Shown: positions 18,096-26,744, counted from the first letter of the stretch. The stretch: DNA of 41,778 bases from NZ13-RE01 sp049718665 (GCA_049718665.1 JBNARO010000018.1:1-41778); one strand, 5' to 3'. The notes: a model not told the origin generated them from the letters alone. A program made the numbers and translations.

Positions 18096-18690
18096 TTTCA
18101 TCCCTTCTTAAAACAATATGACAATTTCTACAACGAGCTTCATATACTTCAAAAGCCCCTACTAATATTATAGGATCATCATAATAGGCAGGTTTACCAT
18201 TAACAATTCTTTGAGTTCTACTCGCAAGATTTCCACACTTCATACATATAGCATGAAGCTTATCTACATACTCCGCCACTGCTAAAAGATAGGGCATTGG
18301 TCCAAAAGGTTCTCCTCGAAAATCCTGATCTAATCCTGCAACAATAACTCTCTTCCCTTGATCTGCCAATTTTTGACAAACCTTTACTAATCCCATATCA
18401 AAAAATTGCCCTTCCTCTATAGCAACCACTTGAGTATCCTTTTCAACTAACCTTTCTATCTCAGCACTATTAGATACAGAAGTAGCCTCTATCTTTAATC
18501 CTGTATGAGAAATAATATAGTCTTTATCATATCTCACATCCAAACTATGTTTAAAAACTTGAATCTTTTGTTTTGCAATCTGGGCTCTTCTGATTCGTCT
18601 AATAAGTTCCTCACTCTTACCACTATACATTCCTCCACAAATAACCTCTATCCATCCAGAGGGCTTATTAATAAATTCCATAATTTTCAC
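18079..18690 (-). CDS. tdk: Thymidine kinase
   Basis: Type II thymidine kinase: thymidine plus ATP to dTMP. 203 aa. P-loop GGMYSGKS at 19-26, Walker B-like VVAIEEGQFFD, lasso substrate loop with YYDDPIILVGA, and a structural zinc site from CMKCGN and CRNCH. It overlaps thyX by 4 bases, so salvage and de novo dTMP synthesis are encoded together; the next kinase, tmk, is at 34 kb. Confidence 0.96.
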   Translation of the reverse strand: MKIMEFINKPSGWIEVICGGMYSGKSEELIRRIRRAQIAKQKIQVFKHSLDVRYDKDYIISHTGLKIEATSVSNSAEIERLVEKDTQVVAIEEGQFFDMGLVKVCQKLADQGKRVIVAGLDQDFRGEPFGPMPYLLAVAEYVDKLHAICMKCGNLASRTQRIVNGKPAYYDDPIILVGAFEVYEARCRNCHIVLRRDENEEGR

Positions 18691-19346
18691 CTTCTTTCAG
18701 GAATACAGGTTTTTCCTTCAGGACAAGGTCCTCGAAAACAATAGGGACCCGCATCAGAAAAAATAATAGGCGCTACTTCTTTTACTTTCTCTAACATTTT
18801 CCATGCCATTTCTCTTATTTCCCATTGAGAATTATTGCAGGTCCTTAAAGAAAAGAAATGCATAAGCTCCCTCGCATTCATAGAAACAATAATCTTTGTT
18901 TCTACAGCTTGAGGTAAAAGATAGCGAGCATCTTCCTTAGGGACTCCCATCTCTATTAATTTTTCATAATTTAGAAAGGCATTTTCTATAGCAGACCGAT
19001 AAATTTCCCTAATTTCATCATTTTTTTCAATACTTGAAGGAATAATAGTCTCTTCTTTTACTTTAATAAATCTTTGACTTTGCTGGGAATATGATGCAAT
19101 CCTATGCCTAACTAATTGATGAGTAGTCACACGAGAAATTCCCTCAATATAAAAAGTAAAATAGGCATGTTCAAAAATAGATAAATGTTGAAGTTTTTTT
19201 GCCTTTTTTAAAAGCCTTTCTATTTCTAAAGGACTTAAAGCTTCCTTTAGTTCTTCTAAGGAACCTCTAAAATGGCAAAGACGCATCGCCAGAGCACACA
19301 CCTTTTCAGGCTCTGGCGTATAAGAAATAAGCTCTACTCTCAACAC
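18687..19346 (-). CDS. thyX: ThyX, FAD-dependent thymidylate synthase
   Basis: Makes dTMP from dUMP with methylene-THF and reduced FAD. 219 aa, normal length. The ThyX signature appears as RHRIASYSQQSQR at 80-92, and the C-terminal region has ARELMHFFSLRTCNNSQWEIR. Immediately follows rpmE (1-base overlap). Use of ThyX instead of ThyA fits an anaerobic thermophile; the methylene-THF can come from GlyA in the same block. Confidence 0.97.
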   Translation of the reverse strand: MLRVELISYTPEPEKVCALAMRLCHFRGSLEELKEALSPLEIERLLKKAKKLQHLSIFEHAYFTFYIEGISRVTTHQLVRHRIASYSQQSQRFIKVKEETIIPSSIEKNDEIREIYRSAIENAFLNYEKLIEMGVPKEDARYLLPQAVETKIIVSMNARELMHFFSLRTCNNSQWEIREMAWKMLEKVKEVAPIIFSDAGPYCFRGPCPEGKTCIPERR

Positions 19347-19552
19347 TATTTAACTTCCCAATTATATTTTTTAGTAAACTTCTCTACTCTTCTTTCTGTA
19401 TCCACAAACTTTCTTTGTCCCGTAAAGAAAGGATGACATTTAGAACAAATCTCTGTAGTCATATATTCCTTTGTGGAAAGAGTTTCATATACCGCTCCAC
19501 AAGCACAAACAATTTTTGCTTTCTTCATTGGGGGATGTATTCCTTTCTTCAT
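19346..19552 (-). CDS. rpmE: Ribosomal protein L31 (zinc-binding form)
   Basis: MKKGIHPPMKKAKIVCACGAVYE opens the protein. The zinc ligands CACG and CSKCHPFFTGQ are intact, so this is the Cys-containing form. I start at the ATG at 19552 because AAGGAGG lies 8 bases upstream, giving 68 aa; the frame extends to an ATG at 19576, but that adds 8 residues not seen in the family. First gene of the 19-kb minus-strand block, directly after the terminator and promoter at 19589-19638. Confidence 0.95.
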   Translation of the reverse strand: MKKGIHPPMKKAKIVCACGAVYETLSTKEYMTTEICSKCHPFFTGQRKFVDTERRVEKFTKKYNWEVK

Positions 19553-19588
19553 TTTCAATTCCTCCTTCTTACTCATAAAGTCCTTTGA

Positions 19589-19597
19589 ATTATATCA
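19589..19597 (-). promoter_or_regulatory. Extended -10 promoter for rpmE operon
   Basis: Coding strand reads TGATATAAT, a perfect TGnTATAAT extended -10. The -35 position is occupied by the terminator arm and has no good TTGACA match, which extended -10 promoters can tolerate. It sits about 37 bases before the rpmE ATG and immediately after the T-run of the spoVS terminator. Confidence 0.65.
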
Positions 19598-19598
19598 C

Positions 19599-19638
19599 AA
19601 AAAATTAAGGAAGGCGGAGAAAAATTTCTCCGCCTTCC
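19599..19638 (-). terminator. Intrinsic terminator after spoVS
   Basis: A perfect 14-bp inverted repeat (arms 19609-19622 and 19625-19638, GC-rich GGAAGGCGGAG core) is followed on the minus strand by TTAATTTTTT. It ends the rseP-ispG-rny-ymdB-spoVS transcript and separates it from the rpmE promoter. Confidence 0.9.
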
Positions 19639-19663
19639 GAGAGCTTTCTAAAGAAGATGTGAT

Positions 19664-19924
19664 TTAGCGAGGCTCAACAATAAATCGGATAGCTGTTCTT
19701 TCTTCTCCATCAATCTGTACATCAGTGAAAGCGGGGATACAAATTAGATCAATGCCACTTGGAGCTACATATCCTCTTGTAATTGCTATTGCTTTTACAG
19801 CTTGATTTACAGCTCCAGCTCCTATAACTTGGATCTCTGCACGACCCCTTTCACGAATTACACCTGCTAATGCTCCTGCAACTGCATTAGGATTAGATTT
19901 AGCTGAAACTTTCAAAACCTCCAT
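19664..19924 (-). CDS. spoVS: SpoVS-like DNA/RNA-binding protein
   Basis: Small Alba-like protein, 86 aa when started at the ATG 19924, which has AAAGGAGG 8 bases upstream; the frame is open to 19960, but the extra 12 residues are not family-like. The sequence MEVLKVSAKSNPNAVAGALAG...VIGAGAVNQAVKAIAI...FIVEPR is highly conserved in the family. In Bacillus it affects sporulation stage V, yet homologues occur in non-spore-formers such as Thermus and Thermotoga. Order rny-ymdB-spoVS is the same as in Bacillus, suggesting a role in RNA or nucleoid regulation. Confidence 0.94.
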   Translation of the reverse strand: MEVLKVSAKSNPNAVAGALAGVIRERGRAEIQVIGAGAVNQAVKAIAITRGYVAPSGIDLICIPAFTDVQIDGEERTAIRFIVEPR

Positions 19925-19980
19925 AATTTTACCTCCTTTTGTCCATTTCTTCTCTCCCATGGCAGACTTCTCTTTCTCCC

Positions 19981-20766
19981 CTATACTCTTCCCCTCCTTT
20001 GTAATCTTTCTATTTTTTTAGTTTTACCTGTGTTTTCCTCTACTTCGATGATCACCCCTTCCATTTTAAAGAGTCCTTTTTCTGGAATTTCAAAACGCTG
20101 AGGAATCTGGAGAAGAAATTTTTTAAGAACAGCTTCCTTTTCCACCCCCAAGATAGAATCTTCTGCCCCGCACATGCCTACATCTGTAATATACCCCGTC
20201 CCCCCTTCCAAAATTTTCTCATCAGCAGTTTGAACATGGGTATGAGTCCCGATTACTGCTGTGACTTTTCCATCTAAAAAGTATCCCATTGCTATTTTTT
20301 CGGAAGTAGCTTCTGCATGCATATCTACTAATATTATATTAGTCTCCTCCCTTACTTTTTCAATCACTTCTTCTACAACGGTAAAGGGATTATCCACCGG
20401 CTCCATAAAAATTCTACCCTGTAAATTTATTATACATATTTTTTTCCCAAAATGCGAGAGGATAATATGACCTTTTCCAGGAACCCCCTTTGGATAATTA
20501 GCGGGTCTTATTATCCTCTCGCAAGAATCCAATAAGGGAATTCCTTCCTTTTTGTCCCATATATGATTTCCACTAGTTAAAACATCCACTCCCGCATTAA
20601 AGATTTCTCGAACCACTTTTTCTGTTATTCCAAACCCTCCTGCAGCATTTTCTACATTTCCTATTACTAAATCTATATTATACTCTTCCTTGACCTTAGG
20701 CAAAAACATTGCAACCCCTTTTCTACCAATACCACCTACAATGTCTCCTAAAAACAGTATCTTCAT
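19981..20766 (-). CDS. ymdB: YmdB-type metallophosphoesterase
   Basis: 261 aa calcineurin-like phosphodiesterase; Bacillus YmdB hydrolyses cyclic nucleotides and affects biofilm and motility switching. Metal ligands are visible in MKILFLGDIVG, NVENAAGGFGIT, TSGNHIWDK, VDMHAEATSEK and GTHTHVQTADE. Full length. Five bases after rny, with spoVS following. The coding sequence contains a long inverted repeat (20453-20523) not required by the protein. Confidence 0.95.
   Translation of the reverse strand: MKILFLGDIVGGIGRKGVAMFLPKVKEEYNIDLVIGNVENAAGGFGITEKVVREIFNAGVDVLTSGNHIWDKKEGIPLLDSCERIIRPANYPKGVPGKGHIILSHFGKKICIINLQGRIFMEPVDNPFTVVEEVIEKVREETNIILVDMHAEATSEKIAMGYFLDGKVTAVIGTHTHVQTADEKILEGGTGYITDVGMCGAEDSILGVEKEAVLKKFLLQIPQRFEIPEKGLFKMEGVIIEVEENTGKTKKIERLQRRGRV
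20453..20523 (-). repeat. Long inverted repeat inside ymdB
   Basis: Arms 20453-20467 and 20509-20523 are perfect 15-base reverse complements (TGCGAGAGGATAATA). After one mismatch (20468/20508) the stem continues with GACC/GGTC (20469-20472 and 20504-20507). The result is a near-perfect 20-bp stem with a 31-base loop in the mRNA. It encodes conserved protein (CERIIRPANYP and HIILSHFG), so the pairing is additional to coding. Confidence 0.75.
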
Positions 20767-20771
20767 ACTAT

Positions 20772-22280
20772 TTACCTTGCATATTCTATAGCTCTTGTTT
20801 CCCTAATTACAGTAACTTTAATTTGTCCTGGATACTCCATTTCCTTCTCTATTTTCTTAGCAATCTGATAGGCTAATCGAGTAGCGGATAAATCATCTAT
20901 ATCTTCTGGATTAACCATAACCCTTACCTCTCTTCCTGCCTGTATTGCGTATGCTTTTTCAACTCCAGGGAAAGACATAGCAATTTCCTCTAACTTCTCT
21001 AACCTCTTTATATATATCTCTATGCTTTCTCTTCTCGCACCAGGTCTTACTGCAGAAATACTATCAGCTACTTGTATTATAACATCTAAAATCTTTGTTA
21101 AAGGAATTTCTTCATGATGAGCCGCTACTGCATGAACAATATCAGGATGCTCTCCATATTTCTTAAGAAGCTCAGACCCTAAAATAGCATGAGAACCTTC
21201 TACTTCGTAATCTACCGCTTTTCCAATATCATGAAGAAGTCCTGCTCTTTTTGCCATAGCAGAATCTAACCTTAACTCTCCTGCAATAATACTTGCCAAT
21301 TTTGCAACTTCTATAGAATGTTGCAAAACATTTTGTCCATAACTGGTTCTGTAATAAAGCCTTCCAAGAGTTCTTATAAGATCAGGATGAAGATTATGTA
21401 TTCCTACATTCAACATTGCCCTTTCTCCTTCCTCCCTTATTCTATTTTCTACTTCCTTCTTCGCCTTATTAACCATCTCCTCAATCCTTGCAGGATGAAT
21501 TCTACCATCTTTTACTAACCTTTCTAAAGCTATTCTTGCAATTTCCCTTCTTATAGGATCAAAGGAAGAAAGAACTACAGCTTCAGGGGTATCATCAATT
21601 ATTAGATCTACCCCTGTTAAAGTTTCAAAGGTTCTAATATTTCTTCCTTCTCTTCCTATTATTCTTCCTTTCATCTCTTCACTTGGAAGACTAACTACTG
21701 AAACTGTAGATTCTACAGTGTGATCCACTGCACATCTTTGTATAGCCTCACTTAATATCTCCTTTGCCCTCCTATCAGCCATTTCTTTAAATCTTGCTTC
21801 TGCCTCTTTTATTCTAATAGCAATATCTTTTTGTAATTCTTCTTCAAGTTTAACTAATAAAAGTTCTCTTGCTTGTTCCTTTGTTAACTGAGCAATATTT
21901 TGTAATTCCTCAATCTGTTTCTTTTGTAATTCCTTAACTTCATTTAAACGAGCCTCTATTTCTTGCTCTTTTTTCAAAAGAATTTCTTCTTTCTTCTCAA
22001 GGTTCTCTTCTCTTTGAAGAATTCTTTTCTCTAAATTTAAAAGTTCATGTCTTCTCTCTTTTAATTCCCTTTCAGTTTCAGTTTTTAATCTATAAATTTC
22101 CTCTTTTCCTTCTAATATGATAGCCTTCTTTTCCTCTTCAGCTTGACTTCGAGCCTTCTCTAAAAGTTCCTTTGCTTTACTTTCTGCACTTTCAGAAATT
22201 TTCTTTTCTACGAACTTTCTTACAAAATATCCTAAAAGAGCACCTATAACAAATATTGGTATAAAAGTTAAAGTATTAAT
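20772..22280 (-). CDS. rny: Ribonuclease Y (ATT start proposed)
   Basis: Membrane-anchored endoribonuclease that initiates mRNA decay. About 502 aa: an N-terminal membrane helix (TLTFIPIFVIGALLGYFV), a long Glu/Lys coiled coil (about 25-200), a KH domain (MKGRIIGREGRNIRTFETLTG) and an HD domain (NVLQHSIEVAKL, LLHDIGKA, AAHHEEI). There is no ATG, GTG or TTG from the in-frame TGA at 22287-22289 down to the TTG at 21977, which would delete the anchor and half the coiled coil. The best initiator is ATT at 22278-22280, 6 bases after AAAAAGGAGGTGA. ATT overlaps the ispG stop as ATTAA. Conventional annotation may begin at 21977. Confidence 0.93.
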   Translation of the reverse strand: MNTLTFIPIFVIGALLGYFVRKFVEKKISESAESKAKELLEKARSQAEEEKKAIILEGKEEIYRLKTETERELKERRHELLNLEKRILQREENLEKKEEILLKKEQEIEARLNEVKELQKKQIEELQNIAQLTKEQARELLLVKLEEELQKDIAIRIKEAEARFKEMADRRAKEILSEAIQRCAVDHTVESTVSVVSLPSEEMKGRIIGREGRNIRTFETLTGVDLIIDDTPEAVVLSSFDPIRREIARIALERLVKDGRIHPARIEEMVNKAKKEVENRIREEGERAMLNVGIHNLHPDLIRTLGRLYYRTSYGQNVLQHSIEVAKLASIIAGELRLDSAMAKRAGLLHDIGKAVDYEVEGSHAILGSELLKKYGEHPDIVHAVAAHHEEIPLTKILDVIIQVADSISAVRPGARRESIEIYIKRLEKLEEIAMSFPGVEKAYAIQAGREVRVMVNPEDIDDLSATRLAYQIAKKIEKEMEYPGQIKVTVIRETRAIEYAR

Positions 22281-23343
22281 TGCTCTTCACCTCCTTTTTC
22301 AACTTTTCCAGTTCCAATCTTAATTCTTCCATTATTTTATCCCAGGAACCCTCTTTTATTATCTTACCATATTTAAAGAGAAATACTTTATTTTTGGATC
22401 CTGTTATACCCAAATCTGCTTCTTTAGCTTCACCTGGCCCATTTACTTCACATCCCATTACTGCAATAGTTATATTCAAAGGATAATCTCTAAACTCTTT
22501 TTCAATAGCTCTTGCTACTTTTTCTACAGGAAAATGGGTTCTCGCACACATAGGACAGGCAATAACCCTTATTCCTCTTTCTCTCAATCCAAGACTTCTC
22601 AATATTTCGTATGCGGTATCTACTTCTTTTTCAGGATTTGTAGAAAGAGAAACTCTTATAGTATCTCCTATTCCCTCAGAAAGAAGAATACCTATCCCAA
22701 TACTTGACCTAATACTTCCTGAAAGCAATGTTCCTGCTTCAGTAATACCAACATGTAAAGGGTAGTCTACCTTTTCACTTAAAAGTCTATAAGCAGAGAT
22801 GGTCAAAGGGATAGAAGATGCTTTAACAGAAATCACAATATCATGAAAATCCTCTTCTTCTAAAATTTTTACTTCTAATAATGCACTTTCCACTAAGGCG
22901 GAAGGAGTAATTCCGCCATATTTTCTCAAAATTTCCTGAGGCAAAGAACCCGCATTACTTCCTACCCTTATGGGAACTCCTCTTGCTTTTGCTTCTTTTG
23001 CTATTTCCGAAATATACTTAGGATTTTTAATATTCCCAGGATTTAATCTCAGTTTATCTACTCCCTGCTCCAAAGCAATAAGTGCCAATCTATAATCAAA
23101 GTGAATATCTGCAATTATAGGAATAGGACTTTTCTTTTTTATCTTTCCTAAAGCAAGAGCAGATTCTTTATCGGGAACTCCCACTCGAACCAATTCACAT
23201 CCCCTTTTATAGAGTCTATAAATCTGTAAGAGAGTTCTTTTAACATCCACAGTGGGAGTTTTAGTCATAGATTGAACTCTTATGGGATTATCTCCTCCTA
23301 AAAGGAGATTTCCAACTTTGACTACTTTTGTTTTTTTCCTCAC
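22276..23343 (-). CDS. ispG: IspG, (E)-4-hydroxy-3-methylbut-2-enyl diphosphate synthase
   Basis: 4Fe-4S enzyme of the non-mevalonate (MEP) isoprenoid pathway, converting MEcPP to HMBPP. 355 aa. N-terminal TIM barrel (VQSMTKTPTVDVKRTL, PIIADIHFDYRLAL, LRLNPGN). Cluster ligands are seen in IACPMCARTHFP and VMGCEVNGPGEA. Reads directly on from rseP (1-base overlap), a common pairing in MEP-pathway bacteria. Confidence 0.96.
   Translation of the reverse strand: MRKKTKVVKVGNLLLGGDNPIRVQSMTKTPTVDVKRTLLQIYRLYKRGCELVRVGVPDKESALALGKIKKKSPIPIIADIHFDYRLALIALEQGVDKLRLNPGNIKNPKYISEIAKEAKARGVPIRVGSNAGSLPQEILRKYGGITPSALVESALLEVKILEEEDFHDIVISVKASSIPLTISAYRLLSEKVDYPLHVGITEAGTLLSGSIRSSIGIGILLSEGIGDTIRVSLSTNPEKEVDTAYEILRSLGLRERGIRVIACPMCARTHFPVEKVARAIEKEFRDYPLNITIAVMGCEVNGPGEAKEADLGITGSKNKVFLFKYGKIIKEGSWDKIMEELRLELEKLKKEVKSN
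22278..22299 (-). promoter_or_regulatory. Strong Shine-Dalgarno serving an ATT start (rny)
   Basis: Coding strand AAAAAGGAGGTGA (22287-22299) is a near-perfect complement of the 16S rRNA 3' end. The ATT is 9 bases after GGAGG. It decides the rny start, since no standard initiator is available nearby. The Shine-Dalgarno lies within the last ispG codons. Confidence 0.7.
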
Positions 23344-24386
23344 TATTTCCCTATCCTTTGGATATCAAAGAATGTAATAAGGAGCATTAAAAATAGCAAG
23401 ATCAGTAGCCCAATCCAATGAACTGTTTCTTCTTTTTTAGTTTCTATAGGCTTTCCTCTTATTTTTTCAATCAAAATGAAAAGAATTCTTCCCCCATCTA
23501 AGGCAGGGAAGGGAATAAGATTAAATATTCCCAATTGGACACTAAATAAACCTATGAAATTTAGAAGAGTTTGATATCCTCCTGCAGAGACCGCCTCTCC
23601 TGTCATTCTTGCTATTCCAAGAGGACCAGTAAAAGTAATCCCTTGTGCCCCTTTGAATAACATACTAAATATGGAAAAGATTAAAGCTAAGACAGTCAAA
23701 AAGAGGTTAAAACCCTCTTTTATAGCTAAAGGAAGAGGATATTTTTTAACTTTATAATCAAAAGAAATTCCAATGAAACCACCTTTTCTTTCTTCTTCCC
23801 ATTCAGGGACTACTTCTAAAAATAAAATTTTTCCATTTCTTTCAATCTCAACTCTAACAGGATTTCTAACTCCAGGTTTAGGGACAGCTTCTCTTATAAT
23901 CTTTACCGCATCTTCTACCCTTTCAATTTTTATTCCATTTATAGAGATAATCTTATCTTTTGGTTGGAAACCCGCAATACTCGCAGGCTTTCCAGGAAGA
24001 ACCTCTCTAACTCTTGGGATAGGAGAGGGAACACCTAATAAAAAGACAAAGGAAAAAAGAAGAATTGCCAGTATAAAATTCATAAGGGGACCAGATATAA
24101 GAATTAAAAATCTTTGCCACGGTGCTTTATTGGTAAATTTTTCATTCTCATGGACATCAATTTCTTCCCCTAAGTCATCTATTCCCGCCATTCTTACAAA
24201 TCCTCCTAAAGGGATCATTCTAAAAACATATCTTGTCATTTTCCCTTTATATTCAAAAATCTTTGGGCCAAAACCAACAGCAAACTCATAAACTCTCACC
24301 CCAAAAATTTTTGAAACAATAAAGTGCCCAAACTCATGGGGGATTGTAAGAACAGCAAAAACTACTAAAAACCAAAAAAGTGTCAT
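23343..24386 (-). CDS. rseP: RseP-type site-2 membrane zinc protease
   Basis: Intramembrane metalloprotease (M50). 347 aa. Catalytic IPHEFGHF (HExxH at 17-21) lies in the first transmembrane helix. A PDZ domain (about 115-190, VREVLPGKPASIAGFQPKD) follows, then the third-ligand motif NLIPFPALDGGRILF in a late helix and a final helix. In-frame TAG two codons upstream fixes the start; GGAGG is 14 bases from the ATG, slightly long. First gene of its operon, with its own promoter. Confidence 0.95.
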   Translation of the reverse strand: MTLFWFLVVFAVLTIPHEFGHFIVSKIFGVRVYEFAVGFGPKIFEYKGKMTRYVFRMIPLGGFVRMAGIDDLGEEIDVHENEKFTNKAPWQRFLILISGPLMNFILAILLFSFVFLLGVPSPIPRVREVLPGKPASIAGFQPKDKIISINGIKIERVEDAVKIIREAVPKPGVRNPVRVEIERNGKILFLEVVPEWEEERKGGFIGISFDYKVKKYPLPLAIKEGFNLFLTVLALIFSIFSMLFKGAQGITFTGPLGIARMTGEAVSAGGYQTLLNFIGLFSVQLGIFNLIPFPALDGGRILFILIEKIRGKPIETKKEETVHWIGLLILLFLMLLITFFDIQRIGK

Positions 24387-24414
24387 TTTCTATGTAAAAA
24401 CCTCCTTAATTAAA

Positions 24415-24443
24415 ATAATATACAATAATTACTCTTTTTTCAA
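24415..24443 (-). promoter_or_regulatory. Promoter of the rseP-ispG-rny-ymdB-spoVS operon
   Basis: On the minus strand TTGAAA (24438-24443), a 17-base spacer, then TATTAT (24415-24420). This is a good sigma70-type match; the -35 overlaps the stop of the upstream PfkB gene, with no terminator seen between. Confidence 0.65.
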
Positions 24444-25366
24444 TCTAATTCCTCCAGATATGGCGGATTTGCACCAGCTCGAGTACATGTTAATCCCGCA
24501 ACCTTAGAGGCAAACTTCAATCCATCTTCTATATCCTTTAAAGAAAGCTTTTTAAAATCCCTTATATTAAGTTTTCCACTTCTCCAAAACCAATACAAGA
24601 GTCCGCCCATAAAGGAGTCACCAGCTCCAACAGTATCTACAACATTAACTTTAAGAGCAGGAACTTCTACAAAGCCTTCCTTGCTAAAAGCCTTTGATCC
24701 TTGAGCCCCCATAGTTATTACTACAAGCTCAGGGCCAAGAGAAAGCCAATTTTCTGCAATTTCTTTCAAAGATTTTCCCGGATATAGCCATCCTAAATCA
24801 ACTTTACTTACTTTAACTAAATTTGTCCATGAGATCCATTTCTCCAATTTTTTAATATATCTTTCTTTATCAGAAATAAGAATAGGACGAACGTTGGGAT
24901 CTAAAGAAATTAAAACTCTTCCTTTTTCTCTTTCCATCAATTTCTCTAAGGTAGAAGCGGTAGGTTCTCTTACCAAAGAAATAGAACCAAAATGTATCAA
25001 TGTCACATCAGAAGGGAAAGAAGAAGGCAATTCTTCTACTTTCAAAGAGCTATCTGCGGAATTATCTCCATAAAATACAAAATGAGGTTCATTATCTGGA
25101 CCAATAATTACAAAAGCAAGAGTAGTAGGTTCCTTTCCCCTTAATAAATATCTTAGATCTACATTGTTTTCCTTTAAAAAGGAAACTAAGATCTCTCCGA
25201 AAACATCTTCAGAAATTTTCCCCAAAAAAGAAACATAAGCTTTAAGTCTCCCTAAGGTAATTGCTACGTTATATGGAGAACCCCCAGGATGAGGGACATA
25301 TCCATTTTCTTTGCCCAATTTTACAGGAGTAAAGTCAATTAAAGCTTCCCCACAAATTAAAATCAT
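24440..25366 (-). CDS. PfkB-family carbohydrate kinase
   Basis: About 308 aa ribokinase-fold sugar kinase, probably fructokinase-like. The N-terminal MILICGEALIDFTP, the sugar-binding HPGGSPYNVAITLGRL, and the C-terminal ATP/anion-hole motif DTVGAGDSFMGGLLYW (catalytic Asp at about 250) are intact. The ATG at 25366 is chosen because GGAGGT is 10 bases upstream; the TTG at 25387 lies within the ribosome-binding site. It follows the trmA-like gene by 31 bases. Exact sugar unknown; fructose or another hexose is likely from the GGSPYNVA motif. Confidence 0.9.
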   Translation of the reverse strand: MILICGEALIDFTPVKLGKENGYVPHPGGSPYNVAITLGRLKAYVSFLGKISEDVFGEILVSFLKENNVDLRYLLRGKEPTTLAFVIIGPDNEPHFVFYGDNSADSSLKVEELPSSFPSDVTLIHFGSISLVREPTASTLEKLMEREKGRVLISLDPNVRPILISDKERYIKKLEKWISWTNLVKVSKVDLGWLYPGKSLKEIAENWLSLGPELVVITMGAQGSKAFSKEGFVEVPALKVNVVDTVGAGDSFMGGLLYWFWRSGKLNIRDFKKLSLKDIEDGLKFASKVAGLTCTRAGANPPYLEELD

Positions 25367-25397
25367 AAATTGCCTACCTCCTACCAAAATAATTTTT

Positions 25398-26744
25398 TTA
25401 TTCTAACATTAAATTTGCAATACATTCCACATGAAAAGTTTGAGGGAACATATCCACTGGTTGAATTTCCAAAAGTTTATATCCTCCCTCTTTCAAGATA
25501 CTAATATCCCTTGCCAATGTAGAAGGATAACAAGATACATAGATAACCTGGTTAATTTTTGACTTTATAATCTTTTCTAATAGACTTCTATCACATCCTC
25601 CTCTTGGAGGGTCTAAAACAATGGTATCTGGAATAATTCCCTCATCTATCAATTTTGGTATTGCAGATTCACTTTTATCACAAATAAATTCTACATTATC
25701 TACTTTATTTCTTTTTGCATTCTTAAAAGCATCGTCAACTGCTTCCTTTGATAATTCAATTCCATATACTTTCTTAGCCTTTTTTGATAAAAATAGAGAA
25801 ATAGTCCCAATTCCACAATACGCATCAAAAACAACTTTAGAATTAAGATTTAAAAATTCCAAAACTTTACTATATAATTTATTCACTTGAATAGAATTAA
25901 CCTGAAAAAAAGAAACAGGAGAAATATTAAAAACAAATTCTCCAATTTTGTCTCTTATAATTTCCTTACCCAATATTAGAAGGCTTTTTTCTCCAAGAAC
26001 AGCGGTAGTTTTACAAGGATTAATATTTACATAAAAGGATGTAAGATTTTTGAATTCATTTTTATAAAAACTCGCAATTTTATTTATATTATCAGGTATT
26101 GATTTTACTACAAGTATTATCATAATCTCATCAAAAGCAAAAGATCTTCTTACTACAACAAATCTTAATAATCCCTTATGTTTTTCTTCATTATATATAC
26201 TTATATTAAACCTTTTAATAGCATCTTTCGTCACTTCTATCACTCTATCTACATCTTCGTGATGAACAATACAACGTTCTATGTTTACAATCTCATGGGT
26301 TCCTGGTTTATAAAAACCTAAGACAACCTTATTGTTTCGTTTCCCCACTGGAATCTTTGCCTTGTTCCTATATCTAAAAGGATAATTCATACCTAAAACA
26401 TTATTTACTTTAAATTCCATCTTTCCAATCCTTTTTAGAGCATCTTCAACTACTCTTCTTTTTACTTCCAATTGAAAGGAATAATCCATATGCATTAGAT
26501 GACATCCACCACATTGGTAATAGACTTTACAAGGAGGATTTACTCTATTAGGATTTTTCTCTATTATTTCTGTAATTTTTGCAATAGCATAATCTTTTTT
26601 GACCTTTGTTATTCTTATTTTTAAAACTTCATCTAAAAGGGCATTCTCTACGAAAACTACAAAAGTATTTATATGGGCAATTCCTTGCCCTTGATGATTC
26701 ACATGGTCGATCTTTACAATATATTCCTCTCCAATTTTTACCAT
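25398..26744 (-). CDS. TrmA/RlmD-family RNA (uracil-5-)-methyltransferase
   Basis: About 448 aa SAM-dependent m5U methyltransferase acting on 23S rRNA or tRNA. An N-terminal TRAM domain (about 1-60), a 4Fe-4S site (CKVYYQCGGCHLMH plus a later Cys in ERCIVHHED), SAM motif FDAYCGIGTISLFLS, DPPRGGCDRSLL, and the catalytic VIYVSCYPSTLARD. The ATG at 26744 fits the TRAM start; the TTG at 26765 overlaps the probable -10. No Shine-Dalgarno is visible, so it may be leaderless. The choice among RlmD-, RlmC- and TrmA-type specificity is not possible here. Confidence 0.92.
   Translation of the reverse strand: MVKIGEEYIVKIDHVNHQGQGIAHINTFVVFVENALLDEVLKIRITKVKKDYAIAKITEIIEKNPNRVNPPCKVYYQCGGCHLMHMDYSFQLEVKRRVVEDALKRIGKMEFKVNNVLGMNYPFRYRNKAKIPVGKRNNKVVLGFYKPGTHEIVNIERCIVHHEDVDRVIEVTKDAIKRFNISIYNEEKHKGLLRFVVVRRSFAFDEIMIILVVKSIPDNINKIASFYKNEFKNLTSFYVNINPCKTTAVLGEKSLLILGKEIIRDKIGEFVFNISPVSFFQVNSIQVNKLYSKVLEFLNLNSKVVFDAYCGIGTISLFLSKKAKKVYGIELSKEAVDDAFKNAKRNKVDNVEFICDKSESAIPKLIDEGIIPDTIVLDPPRGGCDRSLLEKIIKSKINQVIYVSCYPSTLARDISILKEGGYKLLEIQPVDMFPQTFHVECIANLMLE

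Noticed and set aside
21978..22275. Non-coding or riboswitch region upstream of rny
   Set aside because: It encodes the membrane helix and coiled coil of RNase Y in frame.
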